Shown here in pieces: positions 17,572 to 24,662 of a stretch of 64,000 bases of DNA; position 1 is the stretch's first letter; every line of letters starts with the position of its first letter. The notes beneath the pieces are model-generated. The model worked only from the letters and a program-made list of their open reading frames with translations. It was not told where the DNA came from and searched no databases. Source of the DNA: JAHFUS01 sp035689115 (lineage in GTDB: Bacteria; Actinomycetota; Acidimicrobiia; Acidimicrobiales; GCA-2861595); assembly GCA_035689115.1 (NCBI GenBank), contig DASSMA010000011.1:3656-67655 (forward strand). The letters run 5' to 3'. Made by a program: the position numbers and the translations under genes.

Positions 17572-19695
17572 ATGATCGAGCGCCTCACCGCCAGCAGGCA
17601 CCGTGCCAGCGAGCATGGCTTCACGTTGATCGAGCTGCTGGTGGTCATCGTCATCCTCGGCGTGCTGAGCGCGGTCGTGGTGTTCGCCGTCAACGGCGTG
17701 ACCGACAAGGGCAAGGCGGCGTCGGAGACGACCGACCAGCGGGTCGTGCGGACGGCCGAGGAGGCCTACTACGCCAAGAACGGCACCTATGCCACCGAGT
17801 CGCAGCTCGTCACCGCCGGGCTGCTCACCACCGAGTCCTCGAAGACCGACGTGTCCCTCGGGGCCAGCAACAAGAGCTTCCTCCTCGGGTACGGCCTGCC
17901 CAACGGCGGCTCGCCGGCAGGCAAGATCGACCAGCTCACTCTGGCGGCCAGCGGCGGCCAGTTCGGCTCCCCCGAGCCGTTCGGCTACCAGCGCGGCCCC
18001 GGCCACCTGAACACCAACTACCTCTTCGACCCGATGCTGTGGAAGGACGAGACCGGGAACCTGATCCCATGGCTGGCCACCGACGTGCCCTCCGTCGCCA
18101 ACGGGGGCATCACCAACGGGGGCACCACCTACACCTTCAACCTGCGGTCGGGCGTGAAGTTCTCCGACGGTGTGGCCATGGACGCCAACGACGTGAAGTT
18201 CACCTTCGACTACCAGAAGACGGGCGCCGGCTCGGGCGCCGGCGTCTCGCCGTGCTTCTGCCTCTCGGCGTTCCCGAACGTCCTGTCGGCCACCGTGAAC
18301 AGCCCGACCCAGGTCACCTTCCAGCTGTCCCAGCCGTCCAACATCTTCCTCAGCTACATCGGCTCGCAGATGGTGATCATCCCCCAGCACATCTGGGCGA
18401 CGATCAACCCGCCGAACACGGCGGCGGTGAAGGCCAACCCCCTCGCCTACGTCGGCACCGGGCCCTACACGCTCACCAACCCGTTGCCGGGCTTCTACAA
18501 CGAGACCACCGGCGAGCAGCAGTACGACGCCAATCCCAACTACTTCCTGGGCATCCCCTACGTCCGCCGGCTCAAGTTCGTCCAGGTGTCCGACTCCATC
18601 CTCGCCCTCCAGACCAAGGTGCTCGACGCCGGCGGAGTGGGCAGCGAGGAGGGCGTGACTCAGACCACCCTCAACCAGCTCGCCGCCATCCCGAAGGTCG
18701 ACAACGCCGGCGGCTGGAACCGGGCCTTCCACTTCAACCCCAGCCGAGGCTTCCCGTACAACAGCGTGAAGTTCCGCCAGGCGCTGGCCTACGCCATCGA
18801 CCGCCCGGCCCTCCTCCAGAGCATCGTCGGCGGCCGGGGCGTGGTCGGGAGCCTGGGGAACCTCACGCCGGCCAACCCGTGGTTCCAGACCGGCCTGCCC
18901 ACCTACGACCTGGGTAACCGCACCGCCAACATCAACGCCGCCAAAGCGCTGCTGGCGTCAATCGGCTTCGTCGACAACGTCGACGGCAGCGGGCAACCGG
19001 GCTCGGACGGCATCTTCGAGTGCCCGGCCGCCAACCCCTGCAAGCTGGTGAGCGGCACCATCGGCTCGGCCACCATCACCAACTCGTCCGGCACCGACCT
19101 CAATCTCAATCTCTACACCAGCCAGAGCTTCAGCCTGAACACCGCCACAGCCGTCGCTCAGCAGCTGCTCGATGTGGGCATCGGCACCACGATCGTCAAC
19201 GAAACCGGTGGCGGCGGCGCCAGTGGATCCGACACGCGGATGAAGAACGGAAACTACGGCATCAGCCTGGTGGGTTGGGGGAACCTGCTGTCGGATCCCG
19301 ACTCGCTGCGCACCCGCCTCGACACGAACTACACCAGCGTGGCAGCCAACGCCGGCTTCACCAGCATCTTCGGGTGGAACAACACGGCCAGCCAGGCCGA
19401 CGCCAACACCGCTTACGCCACCAACGCCGACGAGTTCCAGGCGCTGGCCGCCGCCCAGCTCACCGTCACGGATGCGTCCGTCCGACTGACCGAGGTGAAG
19501 CGGATGCAGGAACTGGTGGCCGCCGACGTGCCGATGATCTCGCTCTACGTGCCGACGGCCACGCAGTTCTACCAGCCGAACAGCCTCACCGCCTGGTACT
19601 ACACGCCCGGCGGTACCCCGCCTGGGCCCCCGGGCTTCATGAACAAGCACGTGCTGGTCACCGGCAAGCAGTTCGGGCTGCCGGCCGGCTACTGA
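17572..19695 (+). CDS. Prepilin leader fused to family-5 peptide-binding protein (module C)
   Basis: 707 residues from ATG 17572. Leader MIERLTASRHRASEHG ends in Gly16 before FTLIELLVVIVILGVLSAV; a pseudopilin segment (VVRTAEEAYYAKNGTYATES) follows. From about residue 125 to the end it is an SBP_bac_5 peptide-binding domain: YLFDPMLWKDETGNLIPWLA, YTFNLRSGVKFSDGVAMDA, GTGPYTLTNPLPGF, NPNYF, VKFRQALAYAIDRPALL, VPMISLYVPTA. The first 90 residues are closely similar to the fusions of modules A and B, whereas the binding domains differ, which suggests different ligands. No lipobox or Sec signal. Heads the operon with the permeases at 19712 and 20788. A few in-frame codons precede 17572 but the ribosome site supports this start. 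Confidence 0.92.
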   Translation: MIERLTASRHRASEHGFTLIELLVVIVILGVLSAVVVFAVNGVTDKGKAASETTDQRVVRTAEEAYYAKNGTYATESQLVTAGLLTTESSKTDVSLGASNKSFLLGYGLPNGGSPAGKIDQLTLAASGGQFGSPEPFGYQRGPGHLNTNYLFDPMLWKDETGNLIPWLATDVPSVANGGITNGGTTYTFNLRSGVKFSDGVAMDANDVKFTFDYQKTGAGSGAGVSPCFCLSAFPNVLSATVNSPTQVTFQLSQPSNIFLSYIGSQMVIIPQHIWATINPPNTAAVKANPLAYVGTGPYTLTNPLPGFYNETTGEQQYDANPNYFLGIPYVRRLKFVQVSDSILALQTKVLDAGGVGSEEGVTQTTLNQLAAIPKVDNAGGWNRAFHFNPSRGFPYNSVKFRQALAYAIDRPALLQSIVGGRGVVGSLGNLTPANPWFQTGLPTYDLGNRTANINAAKALLASIGFVDNVDGSGQPGSDGIFECPAANPCKLVSGTIGSATITNSSGTDLNLNLYTSQSFSLNTATAVAQQLLDVGIGTTIVNETGGGGASGSDTRMKNGNYGISLVGWGNLLSDPDSLRTRLDTNYTSVAANAGFTSIFGWNNTASQADANTAYATNADEFQALAAAQLTVTDASVRLTEVKRMQELVAADVPMISLYVPTATQFYQPNSLTAWYYTPGGTPPGPPGFMNKHVLVTGKQFGLPAGY

Positions 19696-19711
19696 TGGGG
19701 GCAGCCGGACA

Positions 19712-20791
19712 GTGACGACGGTCACCAACCCGGCGGCGCCGGCGCCGGCCCCAGCGGCCGCCGGCCCGCCGGGTTGGTCCGTCGTCACGAGGGTCGGCTC
19801 GGTCCCCGCCGGCCGGCGCCGGCTCCGGTACGCCGCCGGGCGGGTCATTGTCTATCTCTTCATGGTCTGGGTGACCGTCACCGTGGTGTTCGCCCTCCCT
19901 CGGCTGCTGCCCGGGGACCCCCTCGAGTCGCGAACCGACATCAACGGGTCGATGTCCCCCGAGCGCCATGCCGCGCTCACCGCCACCTACCACCTCGACC
20001 GCCCGCTCGTCACGCAGTACCGCACGTACCTCACCGGGCTGGTGCATGGCGACTTCGGCGTTTCGATCGCCCGTGACGTGCCGGTGGGCACGCTGCTCCG
20101 GCAGACGATGCCGTGGACGCTCCTGCTGGTGGGCGCCGCCATCGTTCTCTCGTCGGCGGTCGGTTTCGCCGCCGGCACCGGCGCGGCGTGGAAGCGGGGC
20201 GGACGGACCGACCGCGAGCTCCTGATCGGGATGACGGTGCTGAACGCCGTTCCCGAGTACGTGCTGGCGGTGGTGCTGCTCATCGTCTTCGTGGCCGTGA
20301 TCCCGGTCGCGCCGATCGGCGGCGGGGCCACGCCGTTCACCCAGTCCTACGGCATCCTTTGGAAGATGCAGGACGTGGGCCGCCACCTGGCGCTGCCGGT
20401 GTTCGCCTTGAGCCTCGGCATGATGGCCACCAAGTTCCTGCTCGTGCGCAACACCACCGTCGGGGAGCTGGGCCAGGAGTACATGGTGGCGGCCAGGGCC
20501 AAGGGCCTGTCCCCCCGGCGTATGCGGTACCGCCACGCCGGGCGCAACGTCCTGCTGCCGTTCGTCACGGTCGTGGGCCTCCAGGTCGCCTTCGCCGCCG
20601 GCGGCGCTCTGTTCGTCGAGACGGTGTTCGCCTACCCCGGCGTCGCCAGCATCATGCTCCCGGCGGTCAACCAGCTGGACTTCCCGGTGATCGAGGCCAC
20701 CTTCACCATCCTGGCGGTGACAGTGCTCACCGCCAACCTGGTGGTCGACCTGCTCTACGCACGCCTCGACCCCCGGGTGGCGACGGCGTGA
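19712..20791 (+). CDS. DppB-type oligopeptide ABC transporter permease
   Basis: 359 residues from GTG 19712, 16 bp after the fusion gene. It has a longer Pro/Ala-rich cytoplasmic N-terminus (about 45 residues) than the other DppB proteins here. Family marks are VTVVFALPRLLPGDPLE, GDFGVSIARDVPV, the cytoplasmic loop YMVAARAKGLSPRRMRYRHA, VETVFAYPGVASIM, and the ending LVVDLLYARLDPRVATA. The stop overlaps the next start (GTGA). Part of module C. Confidence 0.93.
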   Translation: MTTVTNPAAPAPAPAAAGPPGWSVVTRVGSVPAGRRRLRYAAGRVIVYLFMVWVTVTVVFALPRLLPGDPLESRTDINGSMSPERHAALTATYHLDRPLVTQYRTYLTGLVHGDFGVSIARDVPVGTLLRQTMPWTLLLVGAAIVLSSAVGFAAGTGAAWKRGGRTDRELLIGMTVLNAVPEYVLAVVLLIVFVAVIPVAPIGGGATPFTQSYGILWKMQDVGRHLALPVFALSLGMMATKFLLVRNTTVGELGQEYMVAARAKGLSPRRMRYRHAGRNVLLPFVTVVGLQVAFAAGGALFVETVFAYPGVASIMLPAVNQLDFPVIEATFTILAVTVLTANLVVDLLYARLDPRVATA

Positions 20792-21630
20792 ACGGCGGCC
20801 AGCGGACGATCGGCTGGATCGGCCTGGGCATCCTCGCCGCCTTCGCCGCAGTGGCGCTGGCGTCCTCGTGGATCCCCCACGACCCGTCGCACTTGTTCCG
20901 GGGCCAGTACCTGCGCCCGCCCAGCCGCCACCACCTCCTTGGCACAAACCAGATCGGCCAGGATCTGGCCAGCCAGATGCTCGAAGGGGCGCGCTACTCC
21001 CTCCTCGTGGCCTTGATGGCCGGCGCCGGCGCACTGGTGATCGGGACGACCGTCGGCCTTGTCGCCGGTTGGTGCCGCGGGTGGGTGGACACGGCCGTGA
21101 TGCGCACCGTCGACCTCCTCCTGGCCCTGCCGCGCCTGCCGCTCCTGCTCCTCCTGGGCCTCTACGTGGGGCGCGACACGCCGTCGGTGGCCCTGGTGAT
21201 CGCTCTGCTGTTCTGGCCTGCAACGGCCAGGGCGGTGCGCTCGCAGGTGCTTACCCTGCGCCGGCGGAACCACGTGCGGGCCGCGATCGGGTTCGGCGCC
21301 GGCAGCCTCCACATCGTCTGTCGCCACCTCGTGCCCGCCCTGGCGCCCATCCTGACCACCCAGTTCCTCCTCGCCTCGGGCCGGGCGGTGAGCCTCGAGG
21401 CGGGGCTCGCCTTCCTCGGCGTGGGCGACCCCAATCGGATGAGCTGGGGTGCCATCATGCAGCAGGCGCGCAGTACCCCGGGGCTGTTCTACGGCCCGGC
21501 GTGGTTCTGGTGGATGCTCCCGCCGATCCTCGCCATCGTCCTCGTCCTGCTGGGCATGACCTTCCTGACCGTTTCCCTCGACCACCGATTCAACCGGCAG
21601 CTGTCGCGGCACGTGCCCGGTGCCGCCTGA
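20788..21630 (+). CDS. DppC-type oligopeptide ABC transporter permease
   Basis: 280 residues from a GTG that overlaps the dppB stop, so translation is coupled. Marks are PSRHHLLGTNQIGQDLASQM, the EAA loop HVRAAIGFGAGSLHIVCRHLVPA (shortened match), SLEAGLAFLGVGDPNRMSWG, and a final helix PILAIVLVLLGMTFLTVSLDH. The short N-terminus lacks the basic tail of the other DppC proteins. Unlike modules A and B it is not followed by a DLSK-family gene but by an FmdE-like gene 30 bp downstream. Confidence 0.92.
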   Translation: MNGGQRTIGWIGLGILAAFAAVALASSWIPHDPSHLFRGQYLRPPSRHHLLGTNQIGQDLASQMLEGARYSLLVALMAGAGALVIGTTVGLVAGWCRGWVDTAVMRTVDLLLALPRLPLLLLLGLYVGRDTPSVALVIALLFWPATARAVRSQVLTLRRRNHVRAAIGFGAGSLHIVCRHLVPALAPILTTQFLLASGRAVSLEAGLAFLGVGDPNRMSWGAIMQQARSTPGLFYGPAWFWWMLPPILAIVLVLLGMTFLTVSLDHRFNRQLSRHVPGAA

Positions 21631-21660
21631 CGCCACGACTCCACGGAGGTACGCGCCGCC

Positions 21661-22392
21661 ATGACAGACACCGCCACGCCCGCCCCGGCCACCGGCATCC
21701 CCCTGCGCAAGCGCAGCGGCTGCATGTGCAGCGAGCTCGGCCCCGAACCCCACGGCCACGAGGCGCCCCCTGCGCCGGCCCCCTACGCCGGCTTCGACGA
21801 GGACACCATCGCCCGCGTGGTGGCCTTTCACGGCCACATGTGCCCGGGCCTGGCCATGGGCATGCAGGCGTCAGCGATCGCTCTGCGGGAGATCGGCGCC
21901 CACTCGCGCGACGAGGAGGTCGTTGCGGTGGTGGAGACCGACATGTGCGGCGTGGACGGCATCCAGTTCCTCACCGGGTGCACCTTCGGCAAGGGCAACC
22001 TGATCCACCGGGACTGGGGCAAGAACGCCTACACCTTTTACCGCCGCTCCGACGGCAAGGCGATCCGGATGCGCGGGAGGAAGGGCGCCTTCGAGCGCAA
22101 CCCGGAGCACCAGGAGCTGTTCGCCAAGGTGCGGGCCGGCACGGCCACTGCCGAGGAGCGCGAGCGCTTCGGCGCCCTCCACGTCGAGTCGTCGCGGCGG
22201 GTGCTGGCCCTCGACCCGCTCGACCTCTTCGAGGTGTCCCTGGTCGAGGGGGAGCCGCCGCGCAAGGCCCGTATCCACGCCTCGATCGCCTGCGAGGACT
22301 GCGGCGAGGAGGCCATGGAGACGAGGGTCCACCTCTTCGGCGGGCGCAAGCTCTGCACGCCCTGCTTCGAGGCTGCTACCACCGCCCCGTAA
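21661..22392 (+). CDS. FmdE-family protein with C-terminal zinc-finger-like motif
   Basis: 243 residues. The core starting FHGHMCPGLAMGMQAS and continuing VVETDMCGVDGIQFLTGCTFGKGNL is the formylmethanofuran dehydrogenase subunit E domain (FmdE, PF02663), with His/Cys positions that can bind metal. The C-terminus has CEDC and CTPC pairs, a treble-clef-like zinc motif often found fused to this domain. The N-terminus carries an extra SGCMCSELGPEPHGHE segment rich in metal ligands. An AGGT site precedes the ATG. FmdE proteins in bacteria without methanofuran metabolism have no settled role; links to molybdenum or tungsten enzymes have been proposed. Placement after a peptide/nickel-type transporter makes metal handling conceivable (inference). 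Confidence 0.8.
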   Translation: MTDTATPAPATGIPLRKRSGCMCSELGPEPHGHEAPPAPAPYAGFDEDTIARVVAFHGHMCPGLAMGMQASAIALREIGAHSRDEEVVAVVETDMCGVDGIQFLTGCTFGKGNLIHRDWGKNAYTFYRRSDGKAIRMRGRKGAFERNPEHQELFAKVRAGTATAEERERFGALHVESSRRVLALDPLDLFEVSLVEGEPPRKARIHASIACEDCGEEAMETRVHLFGGRKLCTPCFEAATTAP

Positions 22393-22412
22393 TCGTCCCC
22401 CGAGTCAGCGGG

Positions 22413-23210
22413 TCACGCCGCGGTGCCGTCCCACCACAGCGCCACGCTGCGGCGGACGGGGGTGTAGGCCGCGATCTTGTCGAGCTGCGCCTCGATCTCG
22501 GCGTCGCGCTCGGGCCCGACGCACAGGCGGCGCCTGGTCATGGCCACGGTGGCAGAGCGGTCGGGGCCCCACATGGTCCAGGGCCGCTCGAACTCCTCGT
22601 GCCCGACATCGAGGCCCAGCTCTTCGAGCACGGCCAGGGCGTCGTCGGAGGTGGGCGCGTCGGGCCGCTTCAGCCCGTGGAGCGCCTCCCACAGCGGGTT
22701 GAGGTTGGAGAGGGGGTGAGTGGTGCCGATCTCGACCACGACCCGCCGGCGGGCGTGGTCGGTGAGGGCGGCGACGAAGGGTACGAGATCGCCGATGTTG
22801 TAAAGAACGTTGTGGCAGACCACGACGTCGGCGGCGTCGACCTCGCGGGCGACGTGCGGCCACGTGCCGGGGATCTCGCGATGGGCGACGCCCCTACGGT
22901 CGGCAGCCGACGCGTACGCCTCCAGCATCCCGTCGGCGTCGTCGACGCCGGTGAGCAGCGTGGCCGGCGGCACGAGCGGCAGCGACCCGGCTCCGCCCCC
23001 GCACCCGACGTCGAGCACCGAACCGCCGGCGGGGAGGACCTCTCGCGCCCGGCGCTGCGACGCCGTCTCGGGCTCGTCCAGCACCTGGTCGGCCCGGCGG
23101 GCGAACAGCGCGGGTTCGAAGGTCCAGGGCGCGGCCGGGGCGGCGGCCAGGATGTCGTCGGGAATGGCCCAGGCGGCGAGAGCGTCCCGCCAGCGCTCGG
23201 CGGCGCTCAC
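22413..23210 (-). CDS. SAM-dependent methyltransferase (class I)
   Basis: 265 residues from a GTG. Motif I is SVLDVGCGGGAGSLPLV (about residue 63), followed by the acidic loop end LLTGVDDADGML and the motif DVVVCHNVLYNIGDLVPFV. The N-terminal 60 residues (ERWRDALAAWAIPDDILAAA) are helical. Substrate cannot be read from the sequence. It begins directly after the pilT stop (one base between) and was probably co-transcribed with it. Pilin N-methylation is normally done by the prepilin peptidase, so a link to pilin modification is not implied by family alone. Confidence 0.82.
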   Translation of the reverse strand: MSAAERWRDALAAWAIPDDILAAAPAAPWTFEPALFARRADQVLDEPETASQRRAREVLPAGGSVLDVGCGGGAGSLPLVPPATLLTGVDDADGMLEAYASAADRRGVAHREIPGTWPHVAREVDAADVVVCHNVLYNIGDLVPFVAALTDHARRRVVVEIGTTHPLSNLNPLWEALHGLKRPDAPTSDDALAVLEELGLDVGHEEFERPWTMWGPDRSATVAMTRRRLCVGPERDAEIEAQLDKIAAYTPVRRSVALWWDGTAA

Positions 23211-23211
23211 C

Positions 23212-24318
23212 TCAGTTGGCCGAGAGCGCCGCCGGGTAGAGCGGGGGGGGCGGAGCCGCTGGCCGCTGCACCTCTTCGGGGTGCATGGTCCACAGGATCG
23301 CCTCCTCGTAGGCCACGTCGCCTCGGAGCACGAGGTCGGACAGCGCCGCCTCGAGCGTCTGCATCCCGCCCTTCTGGCCGGTGGCCACCAGGTTGCGGAT
23401 CTGGCGGGTCTTGCCCTCCCGGATCAGGTTCTTCACCGCGTTGGTGGCGACCATGATCTCGAAGGCCGCCACCCGCCCGCCGCCGATGCGAGGGACGAGC
23501 GCCTGGTTCAAGATCCCCACAAGGGTATGGGTGAGCTGGAGCCGGACCTGCGGCTGCTGTGCGGCCGGGAACACATCGACGATGCGGTCGAGGCTCTGGG
23601 CGGTGTCGTTCGTGTGGAGGGTGGCGAACACGAGGTGGCCCGTCTCGGCGATCGTGAGGGCGGCCGAGATGCTCTCGGGGTCGCGCATCTCGCCGACCAG
23701 CACGACGTCGGGGTCCTCTCGGAGGGCGGCCTTCAGGGCGGCGGCGAACGACTCGCAGTCGCCTCCGACCTCGCGCTGGTTGACCGCCGACCGCTTGTGC
23801 ATGTGCACGTACTCGATCGGGTCCTCGATCGTGATGATGTGCACCGCCCGGTTGAGGTTGATGTGGTCGATCATGGCGGCGAGGGTGGTCGACTTCCCGG
23901 AACCGGTGGGCCCGGTGACCAGCACCAAGCCCTTCGGGAGTTTCAGCCATTCGGCCACCGACGGCGGCAGGCCCAACTCGACGGGCGACGGGATCTCGTA
24001 GGGGATGAGCCGCAGCGAGAGGGCGACCGTGCCCTTCTGGAAGAAGGCGTTGCCGCGGACGCGCGCCTTGTCGGCCCAGGTGAAGGCGAAGTCGACCTGC
24101 TTGGTGCGACGGAACTGCTCGTACAGTTCCTTGCCGAGCACGCCGGCGATGACCCGCTCCGTCTCGTGGCCGTCGAGCTCCTTGGTGTTGCTCAGCCGGG
24201 TGAGGTAGCCGTCGACCCGCACCAGGGGCGCCGACCCGGCGGTGATGAGCAGGTCCGTGCCGCCCTGGGCCCACACGGCGGCGAGAAGCGGGTCGACGTG
24301 CGACGGTGAGGGTCCCAC
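23212..24318 (-). CDS. pilT: PilT-like twitching motility/retraction ATPase
   Basis: About 368 residues from GTG 24318; a GTG at 24366 would add 16 unlikely residues. Hexameric cytoplasmic ATPase that depolymerises type IV pili in characterised systems. Walker A VTGPTGSGKSTTLAAM, Asp box IITIEDPIEYVH, Walker B region VVLVGEMRDPESISAALTIA, His box GHLVFATLHTNDTAQSLDRI, and the PilT-diagnostic AIRNLIRE-type motif NAVKNLIREGKTRQIRN are all present. No assembly ATPase (PilB), platform (PilC) or prepilin peptidase gene is in the window. Together with the pilin-leader proteins it indicates that the host has a type IV pilus-like machine. Confidence 0.93.
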   Translation of the reverse strand: MGPSPSHVDPLLAAVWAQGGTDLLITAGSAPLVRVDGYLTRLSNTKELDGHETERVIAGVLGKELYEQFRRTKQVDFAFTWADKARVRGNAFFQKGTVALSLRLIPYEIPSPVELGLPPSVAEWLKLPKGLVLVTGPTGSGKSTTLAAMIDHINLNRAVHIITIEDPIEYVHMHKRSAVNQREVGGDCESFAAALKAALREDPDVVLVGEMRDPESISAALTIAETGHLVFATLHTNDTAQSLDRIVDVFPAAQQPQVRLQLTHTLVGILNQALVPRIGGGRVAAFEIMVATNAVKNLIREGKTRQIRNLVATGQKGGMQTLEAALSDLVLRGDVAYEEAILWTMHPEEVQRPAAPPPPLYPAALSAN

Positions 24319-24369
24319 CGTCCGAGTGTAAAGGACACCAGCGTGTCCAAGAAGAGGAGGGTGCACACT

Positions 24370-24385
24370 TTCAGGAACCCTTCAG
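24370..24385 (+). promoter_or_regulatory. TTCAG direct repeat (11-bp period) between pilT and a coiled-coil gene
   Basis: TTCAG at 24370-24374 and CTTCAG at 24380-24385 (TTCAG 24381-24385), 11 bp apart, both extended by GAA. The orientation matches transcription of the plus-strand gene at 24434; the position also abuts the divergent pilT gene. A -10 element is not as clear as at the three fusion genes: GGATAC or TACGCG lie near 24397-24405. Confidence 0.5.
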
Positions 24386-24433
24386 GAACGGCGTGGGGAT
24401 ACGCGGCGAGCCAACGTGGGTACGACCCTCCAC

Positions 24434-24658
24434 ATGACCGACGCCCACCTGCATGACAAGGTGCTGGGCCTCGAGCTCGAGTTGGTGGAACTGGTTGAAC
24501 AGCGGGAGCGGGCGCATGTGCAGGGCCGCCAGGCCGATGTCGCCCGCTTGACGCGAGAGATCGCCGGCGTCCACGACGAGCTGGCGAGGGCAGCCGACGA
24601 TCTCGCCCGAAGTTCTGGTGCCCCTTCGTTCCGGCGGGTCCGCCGGGCCGCTGCCTGA
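24434..24658 (+). CDS. Small coiled-coil protein
   Basis: 74 residues, starting MTDAHLHDKVLGLELELVEL. Almost the whole sequence is amphipathic helix with heptad-like leucine, glutamate and arginine (VEQRERAHVQGRQADVARL, TREIAGVHDELARAADDL), so a soluble dimeric coiled coil is likely. No family recognised. TACGAC lies 7 nt before the ATG. An in-frame GTG at 24416 is an alternative start. The TTCAG repeat 50 bp upstream suggests it belongs to the same regulon as the fusion genes. It ends 4 bp from the convergent transglutaminase gene. Confidence 0.6.
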   Translation: MTDAHLHDKVLGLELELVELVEQRERAHVQGRQADVARLTREIAGVHDELARAADDLARSSGAPSFRRVRRAAA

Positions 24659-24662
24659 CCGG

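Noticed and set aside
22393..22412. Terminator between the FmdE-like gene and the methyltransferase
   Set aside because: The 20-bp gap has no stable inverted repeat.
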